Assembly (NCBI GenBank): GCA_009497875.2
Contig: CP032508.2
Coordinates: 1,922,001 to 1,986,000 of the forward strand
Origin: a gamma proteobacterium SS-5
GTDB lineage: Bacteria; Pseudomonadota; Gammaproteobacteria; Chromatiales; Chromatiaceae
Reading direction: 5' to 3'
DNA length: 64,000 nt
A program made the translations under genes and the position numbers. Shown here piece by piece: positions 35,240 through 44,618 of this stretch. Under the pieces are notes generated by a model. The model saw only the letters and a list, made by a program, of their open reading frames with translations. It had not been told where the DNA came from and ran no database searches. Positions within the stretch are counted from its first letter, which is position 1; every line of letters begins with the position of its first letter.

Positions 35240-37828
35240 ATGACCGCCTCCACGAGCGAATTTGCCAAAGAAGTCCTCCCGGTCAATCTCGAAGACGAAA
35301 TGCAGCAGTCCTACCTGGACTACGCCATGAGCGTGATCGTCGGGCGCGCCCTGCCGGATGTGCGCGACGGACTCAAGCCGGTACATCGCCGGGTACTGTT
35401 CGCCATGAGCGAGCTGGGCAACGACTGGAACAAGGCCTACAAGAAATCGGCCCGCGTGGTGGGTGACGTCATCGGTAAATACCACCCCCATGGCGACACG
35501 GCGGTGTACGACACCATAGTGCGCATGGCGCAGCCCTTCTCCATGCGCTACATGCTGATCGACGGCCAGGGCAACTTCGGCTCGGTGGACGGCGATGCAC
35601 CCGCCGCCATGCGTTACACCGAAGTGCGCATGGCCAGGATCGCCCACGAGCTGCTGGCGGACATCGACCGCGAGACGGTGGACTTCCTGCCCAACTACGA
35701 CGGCTCTGAGTACGAACCGGCGGTGCTGCCGGCCAAGTATCCCAATCTGCTGGTGAACGGCTCGGCCGGTATCGCCGTGGGCATGGCCACCAATATCCCG
35801 CCGCACAACCTGAACGAGATCATCGCCGGCTGCATCGCCATGATCGAAGACCCGGAGATCGGCGTCGATGGCCTGATGCAGCACATCCCCGGCCCCGACT
35901 TCCCCACCGCCGGCTTCATCAACGGTGCCCGTGGCATCCACGAGGCCTATCACACCGGCCGTGGCCGCATCTATGTACGCGCCCGCACCCAGATCGAGGA
36001 GATGGACTCCGGCCGCCAGCGCATCGTGGTCAATGAGCTGCCCTATCAGGTGAACAAGGCCAGGCTGCTGGAGAAGATCGCCGAGCTGGTCAAGGAGAAA
36101 AAGATCGAAGGCATCAGCGAGATGCGCGACGAGTCGGACAAGGACGGCATGCGCATGGTGATAGAGCTGCGCCGGGGCGAGGTGGCCGAGGTGGTGCTGA
36201 ACAACCTGTTCCAGCACACCCAGATGCAGAATGTGTTCGGCATCAACATGGTGGCCCTGGTGGACAACCGGCCGCGCATCCTCAACCTGCGCGAGATGCT
36301 GCAATACTTCCTGCGCCACCGGCGCGAGGTGGTCACCCGCCGCACCCTGTATGAGCTGCGCAAGGCGCGGGAGCGGGCGCATATCCTGGAAGGCCTGGCG
36401 GTGGCCCTGGCCAACATCGACGAGATCATCGAGCTGATCAAGGCCTCCGCCAGCCCGGCTGAGGCCAAGCAGGGCCTGGTCGGACGGCTGTGGCAGTCCG
36501 GCACCCTGGAGGCCATGCTGGAGCGCGCCGGGGCCGACGCCTCCCGCCCCGAGGACCTGGCCGAGGGCTTCGGCCTGACCCCGGAGGGCTATCGCCTCAC
36601 CGAAGCGCAGGCCCAGGCGATCCTGGATCTGCGCCTGCAGAAGCTCACCGGCCTGGAAAAGGACAAGATCCTCGCCGAATACGCCGAGATCCTGGAGCGC
36701 ATCGCCGAGCTGCTGCTGATCCTCTCCAGCGTCGAGCGCCTGATGCAGGTGATCCGCGAGGAACTGGAGGCGATCCGCGATCAATTTGGCGACAAGCGCC
36801 GCACCGAGATCATCCAGGACCGCCTGGATCTGACCCTGGAAGACCTGATCACCGAGGAAGACGTGGTGGTGACCCTGTCCCATCACGGCTATGCCAAGTC
36901 CCAGACCCTGGATACCTACCAGGCGCAGAAGCGCGGTGGCAAGGGCAAGCTGGCCACCACCACCAAGGATGAGGACTTCGTCGAGCAGCTGTTCATCGCC
37001 AACACCCACGACACCATCCTCTGCTTCTCCAGCCGCGGTCGGGTCTATTGGCTCAAGGTCTATGATCTGCCCCAGGGCAGCCGCAACGCCCGCGGCAAGC
37101 CCATGGTCAATCTGCTGCCGCTGGAAGATGGCGAGCGCATCAACGCCGTGCTGCCGGTGCGCGAGTACCTGGAAGACCGCTATGTGTTCATGGCCACCGC
37201 CTCCGGTACGGTGAAGAAGACCGCCCTGCAAGACTTCTCCCGCCCGCGCAGCGTCGGCATCATCGCCGTCGATCTGCGCGAGGACGATCAACTCATCGGC
37301 GTGGACATCACCGATGGCGAGCGCGACGTCATGCTGTTTACCTCCGCCGGCAAGGCGGTGCGTTTCCACGAATCCGAGGTGCGCGCCATGGGCCGCACGG
37401 CCAGCGGGGTGCGCGGCGTGCGCCTGGGCGAGGGCCAGAGGGTGATCTCCCTGATCATCGCCGAACCGGGTCGCGATGTGCTCACCGCCAGCGCCCAGGG
37501 CTACGGCAAGCGCACCGCAGTGGAAGAGTTTCCGCGCAAGGGCCGTGGTGCCATGGGGGTGATCTCCCTGATCACCAACGAGCGCAACGGCGAGCAGGTG
37601 GGCGCGGTGCTGGTGGACGAGAGCGATGAGATCATGCTCATCACCAACGGCGGAACCCTGGTACGCACCCGCGTCAGCGACGTCTCCCGCCTCAGCCGCA
37701 ACACCCAGGGCGTCACCCTGATCCGCCTGAGCAAGAACGAGCGCCTGATCGGCATAGAACGCATCGAAATGCTCGAAGGCGAGGGCGACGAGGGCGAAGC
37801 TGAGGCCAGCGGCGACGAAGAGGAATAA
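35240..37828 (+). CDS. gyrA: DNA gyrase subunit A
   Basis: An 862-residue type II topoisomerase subunit that breaks and rejoins DNA during negative supercoiling. The catalytic tyrosine is in [11 protein letters not shown], and the quinolone-determining region reads [11 protein letters not shown]. The position equivalent to E. coli Ser83 is Thr, as in P. aeruginosa wild type, and Asp87 is conserved. The GyrA-box QKRGGKGK and the beta-pinwheel follow, with an acidic C-terminal tail. It is followed by a palindromic repeat element and serC. Confidence 0.98.
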   Translation: MTASTSEFAKEVLPVNLEDEMQQSYLDYAMSVIVGRALPDVRDGLKPVHRRVLFAMSELGNDWNKAYKKSARVVGDVIGKYHPHGDTAVYDTIVRMAQPFSMRYMLIDGQGNFGSVDGDAPAAMRYTEVRMARIAHELLADIDRETVDFLPNYDGSEYEPAVLPAKYPNLLVNGSAGIAVGMATNIPPHNLNEIIAGCIAMIEDPEIGVDGLMQHIPGPDFPTAGFINGARGIHEAYHTGRGRIYVRARTQIEEMDSGRQRIVVNELPYQVNKARLLEKIAELVKEKKIEGISEMRDESDKDGMRMVIELRRGEVAEVVLNNLFQHTQMQNVFGINMVALVDNRPRILNLREMLQYFLRHRREVVTRRTLYELRKARERAHILEGLAVALANIDEIIELIKASASPAEAKQGLVGRLWQSGTLEAMLERAGADASRPEDLAEGFGLTPEGYRLTEAQAQAILDLRLQKLTGLEKDKILAEYAEILERIAELLLILSSVERLMQVIREELEAIRDQFGDKRRTEIIQDRLDLTLEDLITEEDVVVTLSHHGYAKSQTLDTYQAQKRGGKGKLATTTKDEDFVEQLFIANTHDTILCFSSRGRVYWLKVYDLPQGSRNARGKPMVNLLPLEDGERINAVLPVREYLEDRYVFMATASGTVKKTALQDFSRPRSVGIIAVDLREDDQLIGVDITDGERDVMLFTSAGKAVRFHESEVRAMGRTASGVRGVRLGEGQRVISLIIAEPGRDVLTASAQGYGKRTAVEEFPRKGRGAMGVISLITNERNGEQVGAVLVDESDEIMLITNGGTLVRTRVSDVSRLSRNTQGVTLIRLSKNERLIGIERIEMLEGEGDEGEAEASGDEEE

Positions 37829-37833
37829 ATCTT

Positions 37834-38044
37834 TTGGGACGCAGAGGGCGCAAACGACTGCATGGATGCAGGAGGTAGAACGAAGTAGGATGCCCGAGTC
37901 GAGGAGCGCAGAGAACGCAAAGAGTTAGAAAAGTTGCAAATCTGTAGCCCGGATGGAGCGCAGCGGAATCCGGGATTGGGATGATGCAGATTCACTCATA
38001 TTACTCTGCGTCCTCTGCGCTTCTTTGCGGTCTCTGCGTCCCAA
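37834..38044. repeat. Composite palindromic repeat element between gyrA and serC
   Basis: TTGGGACGCAGAG (37834-37846) and CTCTGCGTCCCAA (38032-38044) are perfect 13-bp inverted ends of a 211-bp segment. It contains more GACGCAAAG-type units and a nested TAGCCCGGAT..AATCCGGG palindrome (37945-37975). No gene is visible inside. Confidence 0.7.
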
Positions 38045-38105
38045 TTTAGCGTTCATTTGCGGACTAATAATCTAATAAATCTCAACAATTCAAGGGGGTA
38101 ATCTG

Positions 38106-39194
38106 ATGTCGCGCGTGTTCAATTTCAGTGCCGGGCCGGCCATGTTGCCGGAAGCTGTGCTCAAGCAGGCCCAAGAGGAGATGTCCGATTGGCAGGGAAC
38201 CGGCATGTCGGTGATGGAAATGAGCCATCGCGGCAAGGAGTTCATGTCCATCGCCGCCCAGGCCGAGGCCGATCTGCGTGAGCTGATGGCCATCCCCGCC
38301 AACTACAAGGTGCTGTTCCTGCAGGGCGGTGCCTCCAGCCAGTTCGCCATGATCCCGATGAACCTGCTCGGCGACAAGGGCAAGGCCGACTACATCAAGA
38401 CCGGCTCCTGGGGCAAAAAGGCCATCGCCGAGGCCAAGCGTTTCGCTCAGGTCAATGTTGCCGCCGACAGCTCCGCCGAGTCGGGCAAGTTCACCCATGC
38501 CCCGGCGCAGGACGAACTCAAGCTCAGCGCCGATGCCGCCTACGTGCACTACACCCCCAACGAGACCATCGAGGGGGTCGAGTTCGGCTATGTGCCGCAG
38601 ACCAAGGGCATCCCCCTGGTGGCGGATATGTCTTCTACCATCCTGTCGCGACCCATCGACGTCAGCCAGTTCGGCCTGATCTACGCCGGGGCGCAGAAGA
38701 ACGTCGGCCCGGCCGGCCTGACCCTGGTGATCCTCCGCGAGGATCTCATTGGGTACGCTAAGGAGGGTACGCCGACCATGTTCGACTACAAGACCCATGC
38801 CGATAACGACTCCATGTACAACACCCCGCCCACCTATGCCTGGTACCTGGCCGGCCTGGTGTTCCAGTGGCTGAAGGGGCAGGGCGGTCTGGCGGGCATG
38901 GCCGAGATTAACCAGCGCAAGGCGCAGAAGCTCTACGCCGCCATCGACGGCTCGGATTTCTACGCCAACCCGGTGCGCCCGGATTGTCGCTCCTGGATGA
39001 ACGTGCCCTTCACCCTGGCCAACGCCGATCTGGACAAGGCCTTCCTTGAAGGCGCGACCAAGGCCGGCCTGACCACCCTCAAGGGCCACCGCTCGGTGGG
39101 CGGCATGCGCGCCAGCATCTACAACGCCATGCCCGAGGCAGGCGTGGATGCCCTGGTGCAGTACATGGCCGAATTCGAACGCACCCAGGGTTGA
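38106..39194 (+). CDS. serC: Phosphoserine aminotransferase
   Basis: A 362-residue class V PLP aminotransferase in serine and pyridoxine synthesis (3-phosphohydroxypyruvate plus glutamate to phosphoserine). It starts [16 protein letters not shown] behind GGGGG, and the PLP lysine is in [14 protein letters not shown]. The C-terminus [17 protein letters not shown] is typical. It is followed by serA, the preceding step of the pathway, although a long hairpin repeat lies between them. Confidence 0.97.
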   Translation: MSRVFNFSAGPAMLPEAVLKQAQEEMSDWQGTGMSVMEMSHRGKEFMSIAAQAEADLRELMAIPANYKVLFLQGGASSQFAMIPMNLLGDKGKADYIKTGSWGKKAIAEAKRFAQVNVAADSSAESGKFTHAPAQDELKLSADAAYVHYTPNETIEGVEFGYVPQTKGIPLVADMSSTILSRPIDVSQFGLIYAGAQKNVGPAGLTLVILREDLIGYAKEGTPTMFDYKTHADNDSMYNTPPTYAWYLAGLVFQWLKGQGGLAGMAEINQRKAQKLYAAIDGSDFYANPVRPDCRSWMNVPFTLANADLDKAFLEGATKAGLTTLKGHRSVGGMRASIYNAMPEAGVDALVQYMAEFERTQG

Positions 39195-39205
39195 TCTTTT
39201 CGTCA

Positions 39206-39313
39206 GGACGCAGAGATCGCGGAGAAGCGCAGAGCACGCAGAGACTTAATTGTTTTCGCGCAAAAACAACTTTAACTCTGCGCTCTCCGCGCTTCTTTGC
39301 GTCCTCTGCGTCC
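39206..39313. repeat. Long imperfect hairpin of GACGCAGAG/GCAAAG units between serC and serA
   Basis: A left arm starting GGACGCAGAGATCGCGGAG and a right arm ending CTTTGCGTCCTCTGCGTCC can form a stem of about 40 bp with a few mismatches around an AT-rich loop. It could act as a terminator or RNA-stability element between the two serine genes. Confidence 0.7.
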
Positions 39314-39333
39314 AAAATTAAGGGTTAAAAATA

Positions 39334-40509
39334 ATGTATAAGATTTTGACGTTGAACAATATTTCCGTGGCTGGGCTGGAGCGTTTGCCGCGGGAGCGCT
39401 ATGAGGTGGCCTCGGAAATCAGCCATCCCGATGCCATTTTGCTGCGCTCGTTCAAGATGCACGAGATGGAGATCCCGCCGAGCCTCAAGGCGGTGGGCCG
39501 GGCCGGTGCCGGGGTGAACAACATCCCAGTGGATAAGATGACCGCCGCTGGCGTGCCGGTGTTCAACGCCCCCGGTGCCAATTCCAATGCGGTGAAAGAG
39601 CTGGTGATTGCCGGCATGTTGCTGGCCTGTCGCAACATCGCCCAGGCCTGGGATTTTGCACGTAACCTGGAGGGGGATGACGCCAGCATCAACAAGCAGA
39701 CCGAGGCGGGCAAGAAGAACTTCGGCGGCTACGAGCTGCCCGGCCGCACCCTGGGGGTGATAGGCCTGGGTGCCATCGGCGTGCGGGTGGCCAATGCCGC
39801 CATCGCCCTGGGCATGAAGGTGGTGGGCTTCGACCCCGGCATCACGGTCAAGGGTGCCTGGCAGCTGGACGCCGCAGTGCAGCAGGCCAACAGCGTGGAT
39901 GATCTGCTGGCCCGGGCCGATTTTGTCACCTTCCATGTGCCCCTGATCGAGGCCACAGCCAACCTGATCAACGCCGATCGTTTGAAGATCATGAAAGATG
40001 GCGTGGTCATCCTCAACTTCGCCCGTGGCGGCATAGTGGATGATGCAGCGGTGCTGCCGGCCCTGGACAGCGGCAAGGTCTATGCCTATGTCTGCGACTT
40101 CCCCACCAATCAGATCAAGAACCACCCCCGCGTGGTCTGCCTGCCCCATCTGGGTGCCTCCACGATAGAGGCCGAGGATAACTGCGCCATCATGGTGGCC
40201 GATCAGGTGCGTGACTATCTGGAAAACGGCAACATCATCAACTCGGTGAACTTCCCCGAGATCGTCCTGCCACGTAACACCGGCGTGCGCCTGGCGATTC
40301 TCAACCGCAACGTGCCCAACATGGTGGGGCAGATCTCCACCGACCTGGGCAATTCCGGGATCAACATCATCGACCTGCTGAACAAGTCCCGTGGCGACGT
40401 GGCGGCGACCCTGCTGGACCTGGACAAGGCCCCGGAGCAGAGCCTGCTGGACGAACTGCTGGGTATCGAAGGGGTGCTCTCGGTACGCTGCCTGGGTTGC
40501 GGTAAATAA
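39334..40509 (+). CDS. serA: D-3-phosphoglycerate dehydrogenase
   Basis: A 391-residue NAD-dependent dehydrogenase for the first step of serine synthesis. The catalytic domain has AVGRAGAGVNNIPVDKM and a Rossmann motif LGVIGLGAIGVRVANAA. The catalytic His is in VCLPHLGASTIEAEDNCA. A short C-terminal ACT domain (GQISTDLGNSGINIIDL) may bind serine. It is the short form without the intervening domain of long bacterial enzymes. Confidence 0.93.
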   Translation: MYKILTLNNISVAGLERLPRERYEVASEISHPDAILLRSFKMHEMEIPPSLKAVGRAGAGVNNIPVDKMTAAGVPVFNAPGANSNAVKELVIAGMLLACRNIAQAWDFARNLEGDDASINKQTEAGKKNFGGYELPGRTLGVIGLGAIGVRVANAAIALGMKVVGFDPGITVKGAWQLDAAVQQANSVDDLLARADFVTFHVPLIEATANLINADRLKIMKDGVVILNFARGGIVDDAAVLPALDSGKVYAYVCDFPTNQIKNHPRVVCLPHLGASTIEAEDNCAIMVADQVRDYLENGNIINSVNFPEIVLPRNTGVRLAILNRNVPNMVGQISTDLGNSGINIIDLLNKSRGDVAATLLDLDKAPEQSLLDELLGIEGVLSVRCLGCGK

Positions 40510-40530
40510 AGTCCGCAAATGAACGCATTG

Positions 40531-40625
40531 GTAGCTTTCAGCCCTCAGCATCCAGCATCCAGCAGCCAGCTTGCTATTCACCCAATCCAAGCTGACCGCT
40601 GGCAGCTGAAGGCTGGCGGCTCGGC
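40531..40625. repeat. CAGCTTTCAGC-type inverted repeat between serA and pheA
   Basis: AGCTTTCAGCCCTCAGCATCC units on the left face GCTGGCAGCTGAAGGCTGGC on the right. This is the same family as the purF-metZ gap. Confidence 0.55.
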
Positions 40626-40642
40626 ATGCTAATCTAAACACC

Positions 40643-41728
40643 ATGTCAGACAACGAAATTCGCACCGTTCGCCAGCAGATTGATCAGATCGATCAGGATC
40701 TGCTGCGCCTGCTCAGCCAGCGTGCCGGCTGCGCCCTGGAGGTGGCGCGGATCAAGCAGGCGCTGGACCCTGAGGTGAATTTCTATCGCCCCGAGCGCGA
40801 GGCCCAGGTATTGCGCTCGGTGATGCAGGCCAACCCCGGCCCGCTGGCGGATGAGACGGTGGCCTGGCTGTTTCGTGAGATCATGTCCGCCTGCCTGGCT
40901 TTGGAGCGGCCGCTGCAGGTGGCCTACCTGGGGCCGGCGGGCACCTTCACCCAGGCGGCTGCCCTCAAGCACTTTGGCCATGCGGTGGAGGCGCGGCCGG
41001 TGGCCTCCATCCCCGATATCTTTCGCGAGGTGGAGTCGGGCAACTGCCAGTACGGCCTGGCCCCGGTGGAGAACTCCAGCGAGGGGGTGGTAACCCACAC
41101 CCTGGACAGCTTCGTCAACTCGCCGCTGCATATCTGTGGCGAGGTAATGCTGCGCATCCACCACCACCTGCTCAGTCTGAGCCCGCAACTGGCGGCGGTG
41201 CGCAAGGTCTATTCCCACCAGCAATCCCTGGCCCAGTGCCGGGGCTGGCTGGACCATCATCTGCCCCAGGCCGAGCGCGTGGCGGTGGCCAGCAACGCCG
41301 AGGCGGCACGGCTGGCGGCGCAGGAGGGTGAGGGGGTAGCGGCCATTGCTGGCCAGAGCGCCGCCGAGATCTACGCCCTGCCGCAACTGCACGGCAACAT
41401 CGAGGACGACCCGGCCAACACCACACGCTTTCTGGTCATCGGCCGGGAGCAGGTCGGCCCCAGCGGCAACGACAAGACCTCACTGCTGCTATCGACCCGC
41501 AACGAGGCCGGTGCCCTGCATCGGCTGCTTGCCCCCCTGGCACAGAACGGCATCAGCATGACCCGCATCGAATCCCGCCCCTCCCGACGCAGCGCCTGGG
41601 ACTATGTCTTTTTTATTGACGTCCTCGGCCACCAGCAAGACCCCACACTGGCCGCCGCCCTGGACCAGCTCAGGCCCCAGGCGGCCCTGTTCAAGGTGCT
41701 CGGCTCCTTCCCCCGCGCCCTGCTGTAG
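40643..41728 (+). CDS. pheA: Chorismate mutase / prephenate dehydratase (P-protein)
   Basis: A 361-residue bifunctional enzyme of phenylalanine synthesis. Residues 1-90 form an AroQ-type chorismate mutase (VRQQIDQIDQDLLRLLSQRA). A prephenate dehydratase domain follows with YLGPAGTFTQAAALKHFG and ENSSEGVVTHTLDSF, then a C-terminal ACT regulatory domain with the ESRP motif and GALHRLLAPL, implying feedback by phenylalanine. It matches the gyrA-serC-pheA order of Pseudomonas, but the following hisC/aroA genes are absent here. Confidence 0.97.
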   Translation: MSDNEIRTVRQQIDQIDQDLLRLLSQRAGCALEVARIKQALDPEVNFYRPEREAQVLRSVMQANPGPLADETVAWLFREIMSACLALERPLQVAYLGPAGTFTQAAALKHFGHAVEARPVASIPDIFREVESGNCQYGLAPVENSSEGVVTHTLDSFVNSPLHICGEVMLRIHHHLLSLSPQLAAVRKVYSHQQSLAQCRGWLDHHLPQAERVAVASNAEAARLAAQEGEGVAAIAGQSAAEIYALPQLHGNIEDDPANTTRFLVIGREQVGPSGNDKTSLLLSTRNEAGALHRLLAPLAQNGISMTRIESRPSRRSAWDYVFFIDVLGHQQDPTLAAALDQLRPQAALFKVLGSFPRALL

Positions 41729-41746
41729 CCGCCGAGCCGCTGCAAC

Positions 41747-43438
41747 TCAGTACCCTTGCGCAGCGACACAAGACTCTGTCTTCTGTCCTCTGTCTTCTGT
41801 CTTCTGTTTAGGCCGATAGATGGCAAAGTTGTTCTTGCCACCGCGTTTGATCTGGTACATGGCTTCGTCGGCCAGGCGCAGCAGGTCTTCGCTGGTATAG
41901 GCGTGTTGCGGGTAGAGGCTGATGCCTATGCTGACGCCAATGCTGCAACTGTTTTTCTTGCAGGCAAAGGGCTCGCCTATGGCCTGGATGATGTCCTGGG
42001 CAATGCGGTCCACCGGGCTCAGGTCGCTCAGATGGGCGCAGGCCACGGCAAACTCATCGCCGCCGATGCGCGCCACCATGTCCTCCTCCCGCACCTGGGC
42101 CTGGATGCGGCGGCCGGTCTCCTTGAGTACCTGATCGCCGATCTCGTGGCCCAGGTTGTCGTTGACCGCCTTGAAGCCGTCCAGGTCGAGAAACATGATC
42201 GCCACCAGGGTCTTCTCGCGCTGGGCGCGATTGAACAGGCCGGCGCAGAATTCGTGCAGCATGGCCCGGTTGGGCAGGCCGGTGACCAAGTCGTGGCGGG
42301 CCATGTGGCGTAGTCGGCGATTGGCCTCTTCCAGCTCCCGGGTGCGCTCGCGTACCCCCTGCTCCAGGCGTTCGTTGATCTGGATCAGGCTGGCCTCGGC
42401 CTGCTTTTGCAGGCTGATATCGGCCAGTACGCCGATGAATACCGGCTCGTTATCGATGCGGATCTCGCTGACGCCCAGTTGCAGCGGCACCCTCTGACCC
42501 TGTTTGTGCAGCCCCTCCACCTCCCGGCCGGTGCCGATGATGCGCCTCTGGCCAGTGTGCAGATAGCGCTGCATGTAGCCATCGTGGGCCTGGGCGTGGG
42601 GCTCGGGCATGAGCAGGGACAGGTTTTTACCGATCAATTCATGGCAGGAGTAGCCAAAGATGTGCTCGGTGGCCTTGTTGCAGGAGAGGATCTCGCCCCG
42701 GCGGTTGGCGGTGATGACGGCGGCAAAGATGTTGTCGCGGATGCTCTGTTCCTGACACAGGCTGTGGTTGAGGGCGCGCAGTATGCCGCTGATGCGCCGG
42801 ACCACGCGATGACCTATGCCGATACTGACCAGCAGGCCCAGCAGGCACAGTGCCAGGATGATGTTGATCTGCCGCTGGCCATTCTGTTTGGCCTGCTGCA
42901 AGACCTGGTTGGCCAGATCGCGCTGTTGCTGGGCAAACTGGTCCAGTCGGCCACTCACCTGGCGCTGACCGGGGATGACCTCCTCGATCATGTGCTGCCG
43001 GGCCTGCTCGAACGCATCCTGGTTCATCAGTTCGATGACCCGGTAGTGGTGTACCCCGACCTGGCGCACCAGGCTTTTCAATTGTTGCAGGAAGGCCTGG
43101 TCATGCCGCTGCAGGGGCTGGGCCTCCAGCTGTTCCAGGGTGGAGAAGAAGGCCGAGCCCTGGGCGCGCACCTGCATGAAGAGTTCGTCACGCTCGAAGG
43201 GGTCTTCGGTGAGGACCAAGGCGTACAGGCGCAGGGAGCGCTCCTGGCTGACATGACGCAGTTGGTTGGCCAGGGCGGCGGTCAGTTCATGCTGTTTCTG
43301 GGCCTGGTTGAACTGCTCCAGCAGGTGGGCAAAACCCAGCAGACCGGCACCGATCAGCACCAACAGCAGGAGGATGATGGTGCCGAAGCCAAACACCAGC
43401 AGGCGGCGCGGGTCGGCGGGGGGCTGGGGCAGGTTCAT
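41747..43438 (-). CDS. Membrane PAS-GGDEF diguanylate cyclase
   Basis: A 563-residue inner-membrane enzyme predicted to make c-di-GMP. TM1 is at about 13-35, followed by a periplasmic helical sensor region, TM2 near 195-217 (INIILALCLLGLLVSIGIG), a PAS domain around 240-355, a short coiled coil, and a GGDEF domain with intact ARIGGDEFAV near residue 456. The domain normally ends at NNFAIYRP; here about 20 further residues (KQKTEDRGQKTES..) are encoded by a dispersed repeat, so the C-terminus is an acquired tail. It is convergent with pheA, 18 bp apart. Confidence 0.88.
   Translation of the reverse strand: MNLPQPPADPRRLLVFGFGTIILLLLVLIGAGLLGFAHLLEQFNQAQKQHELTAALANQLRHVSQERSLRLYALVLTEDPFERDELFMQVRAQGSAFFSTLEQLEAQPLQRHDQAFLQQLKSLVRQVGVHHYRVIELMNQDAFEQARQHMIEEVIPGQRQVSGRLDQFAQQQRDLANQVLQQAKQNGQRQINIILALCLLGLLVSIGIGHRVVRRISGILRALNHSLCQEQSIRDNIFAAVITANRRGEILSCNKATEHIFGYSCHELIGKNLSLLMPEPHAQAHDGYMQRYLHTGQRRIIGTGREVEGLHKQGQRVPLQLGVSEIRIDNEPVFIGVLADISLQKQAEASLIQINERLEQGVRERTRELEEANRRLRHMARHDLVTGLPNRAMLHEFCAGLFNRAQREKTLVAIMFLDLDGFKAVNDNLGHEIGDQVLKETGRRIQAQVREEDMVARIGGDEFAVACAHLSDLSPVDRIAQDIIQAIGEPFACKKNSCSIGVSIGISLYPQHAYTSEDLLRLADEAMYQIKRGGKNNFAIYRPKQKTEDRGQKTESCVAAQGY
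41772..41807. repeat. TGTCTTCTGTCCTC repeat overlapping the cyclase 3' end
   Basis: Pyrimidine-rich TGTCTTCTGT units, the inverse of GACAGAAGACAGAGG, lie inside the last codons of the diguanylate cyclase gene. Confidence 0.6.
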
Positions 43439-43761
43439 CTGGACTCACCCTTGAGGGCTTGTGTCTGTCCGCTCTGCCATCCCCTCTGGCACAGGGAGGC
43501 CGGGCCATCTCTCCTGCTTGCAACGGCTGCCCTGGGCGGGCGGGGAGGGCGGCGGATTATCCTACACAAAAACTGCCGATGGTCGCTGTGGTCAGGCTGA
43601 GACATGGCATGATTCCCTTATGGTCGGGCACGGTATTCAGAGTATCCCCAATTTATCAATGGAATTCAATAGACAGAGGATAGCAGAATAGGGCAGGCCT
43701 TGCCCGCCGCAGCGCCATCCGCGCAAGGCTTGGCCACCGGCATCGGCCCATGCCCTTTGGG
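43439..43761. other. Non-coding gap between cyclase and DUF3581 gene
   Basis: No gene is supported in these 323 bp. The short frames are compositionally unlike real genes. The diguanylate cyclase promoter must lie in the left part; no clear repeat is present. Confidence 0.5.
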
Positions 43762-44535
43762 CTAAGCCGACCCGTTACCTCCCTGTTCAACTCCACGAAC
43801 TCCATGCGCCCTTGCGTTCTTCACGCCCGGCGCGGCATACGCCGCCTTCTGCCGCAGATAGCTCTCCATCAGGCCCTGGGTCACCGCCTCATCGTAGGGC
43901 TTGAGGCCGCTCACCAGCAGCTTCTTGAAGCCCTGCCCCACGGTCACCCCGTCGGCCTTGATGCTGAACGCCAAGCGCACATCGCCGCGCTTGCCCTTCA
44001 CCTCCAGCCGATGCTCGGCGTGCTCCAGTTTCGGTTCAGAGAAATCCAGATGGTCCAGCCGTACCGACATGCTCTCGTAGATCACCAGCGGCCGTTCAGG
44101 GTTGATCATCACCCCCTGCTCACGCAACAGGGGCACCAGCACATGGGGGAAGTTCTGCCCGGAAAAGGCCACATAGCTACAGGCCATAGCGCGCACCAGA
44201 TCGGCGTCCCGGCTGCTTTCACCCTCCCGCTCCACCCGCAGGCAAATACGCTCCCGCGTGTCGGTCACGGCAAAGCGGGGCTCGGCATGGGCGGGAAAAT
44301 GCAGTACCGTATCCCCGCCCACCATGCCCGAAAAGGTGAAACACATGCCCTGGCTCAGGCCGTAGCGTTGCAAGACGAGGGCAAACAGCAGGTCGCCCGG
44401 TACGCAAAAGCGCTTGGCATCGGGGTCGTGGATGGGATTGAAGTCGCCAGCAACCTCTTTGGCAAAACGGCTGGCCTGGTCTGGGCTGATACGCACGCCG
44501 TCGGCGGCTTCATGGTAAAAAGGCTCAAGAAACAT
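43762..44535 (-). CDS. DUF3581 family protein
   Basis: A 257-residue conserved protein of unknown function that I assign to DUF3581. The N-terminal FAKEVAGDFNPIHDPDAKRFCVPGDLLFALVL recalls the hotdog-fold hydratase motif, so a MaoC-like fold is possible. No signal peptide or TM is seen. It is divergent from glutamate dehydrogenase across 83 bp. Confidence 0.7.
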   Translation of the reverse strand: MFLEPFYHEAADGVRISPDQASRFAKEVAGDFNPIHDPDAKRFCVPGDLLFALVLQRYGLSQGMCFTFSGMVGGDTVLHFPAHAEPRFAVTDTRERICLRVEREGESSRDADLVRAMACSYVAFSGQNFPHVLVPLLREQGVMINPERPLVIYESMSVRLDHLDFSEPKLEHAEHRLEVKGKRGDVRLAFSIKADGVTVGQGFKKLLVSGLKPYDEAVTQGLMESYLRQKAAYAAPGVKNARAHGVRGVEQGGNGSA

Positions 44536-44618
44536 GCTGCAATCCTGCTTTGATCATGATCAAGCGGCGCAGTATAACCCCTTCCTCTACCCGGTAGGTC
44601 ACCGAAACGGAGCAGCGC

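Noticed and set aside
35222-37369. 715-codon open frame on the strand opposite gyrA, and similar long antisense frames (1491-2495, 20283-21821, 21863-23179, 29458-31257, 32377-33816)
   Set aside because: They are mirror frames of high-GC genes with strong third-position bias. They have no conserved motifs, and the sense frame is a clear known protein in each case.
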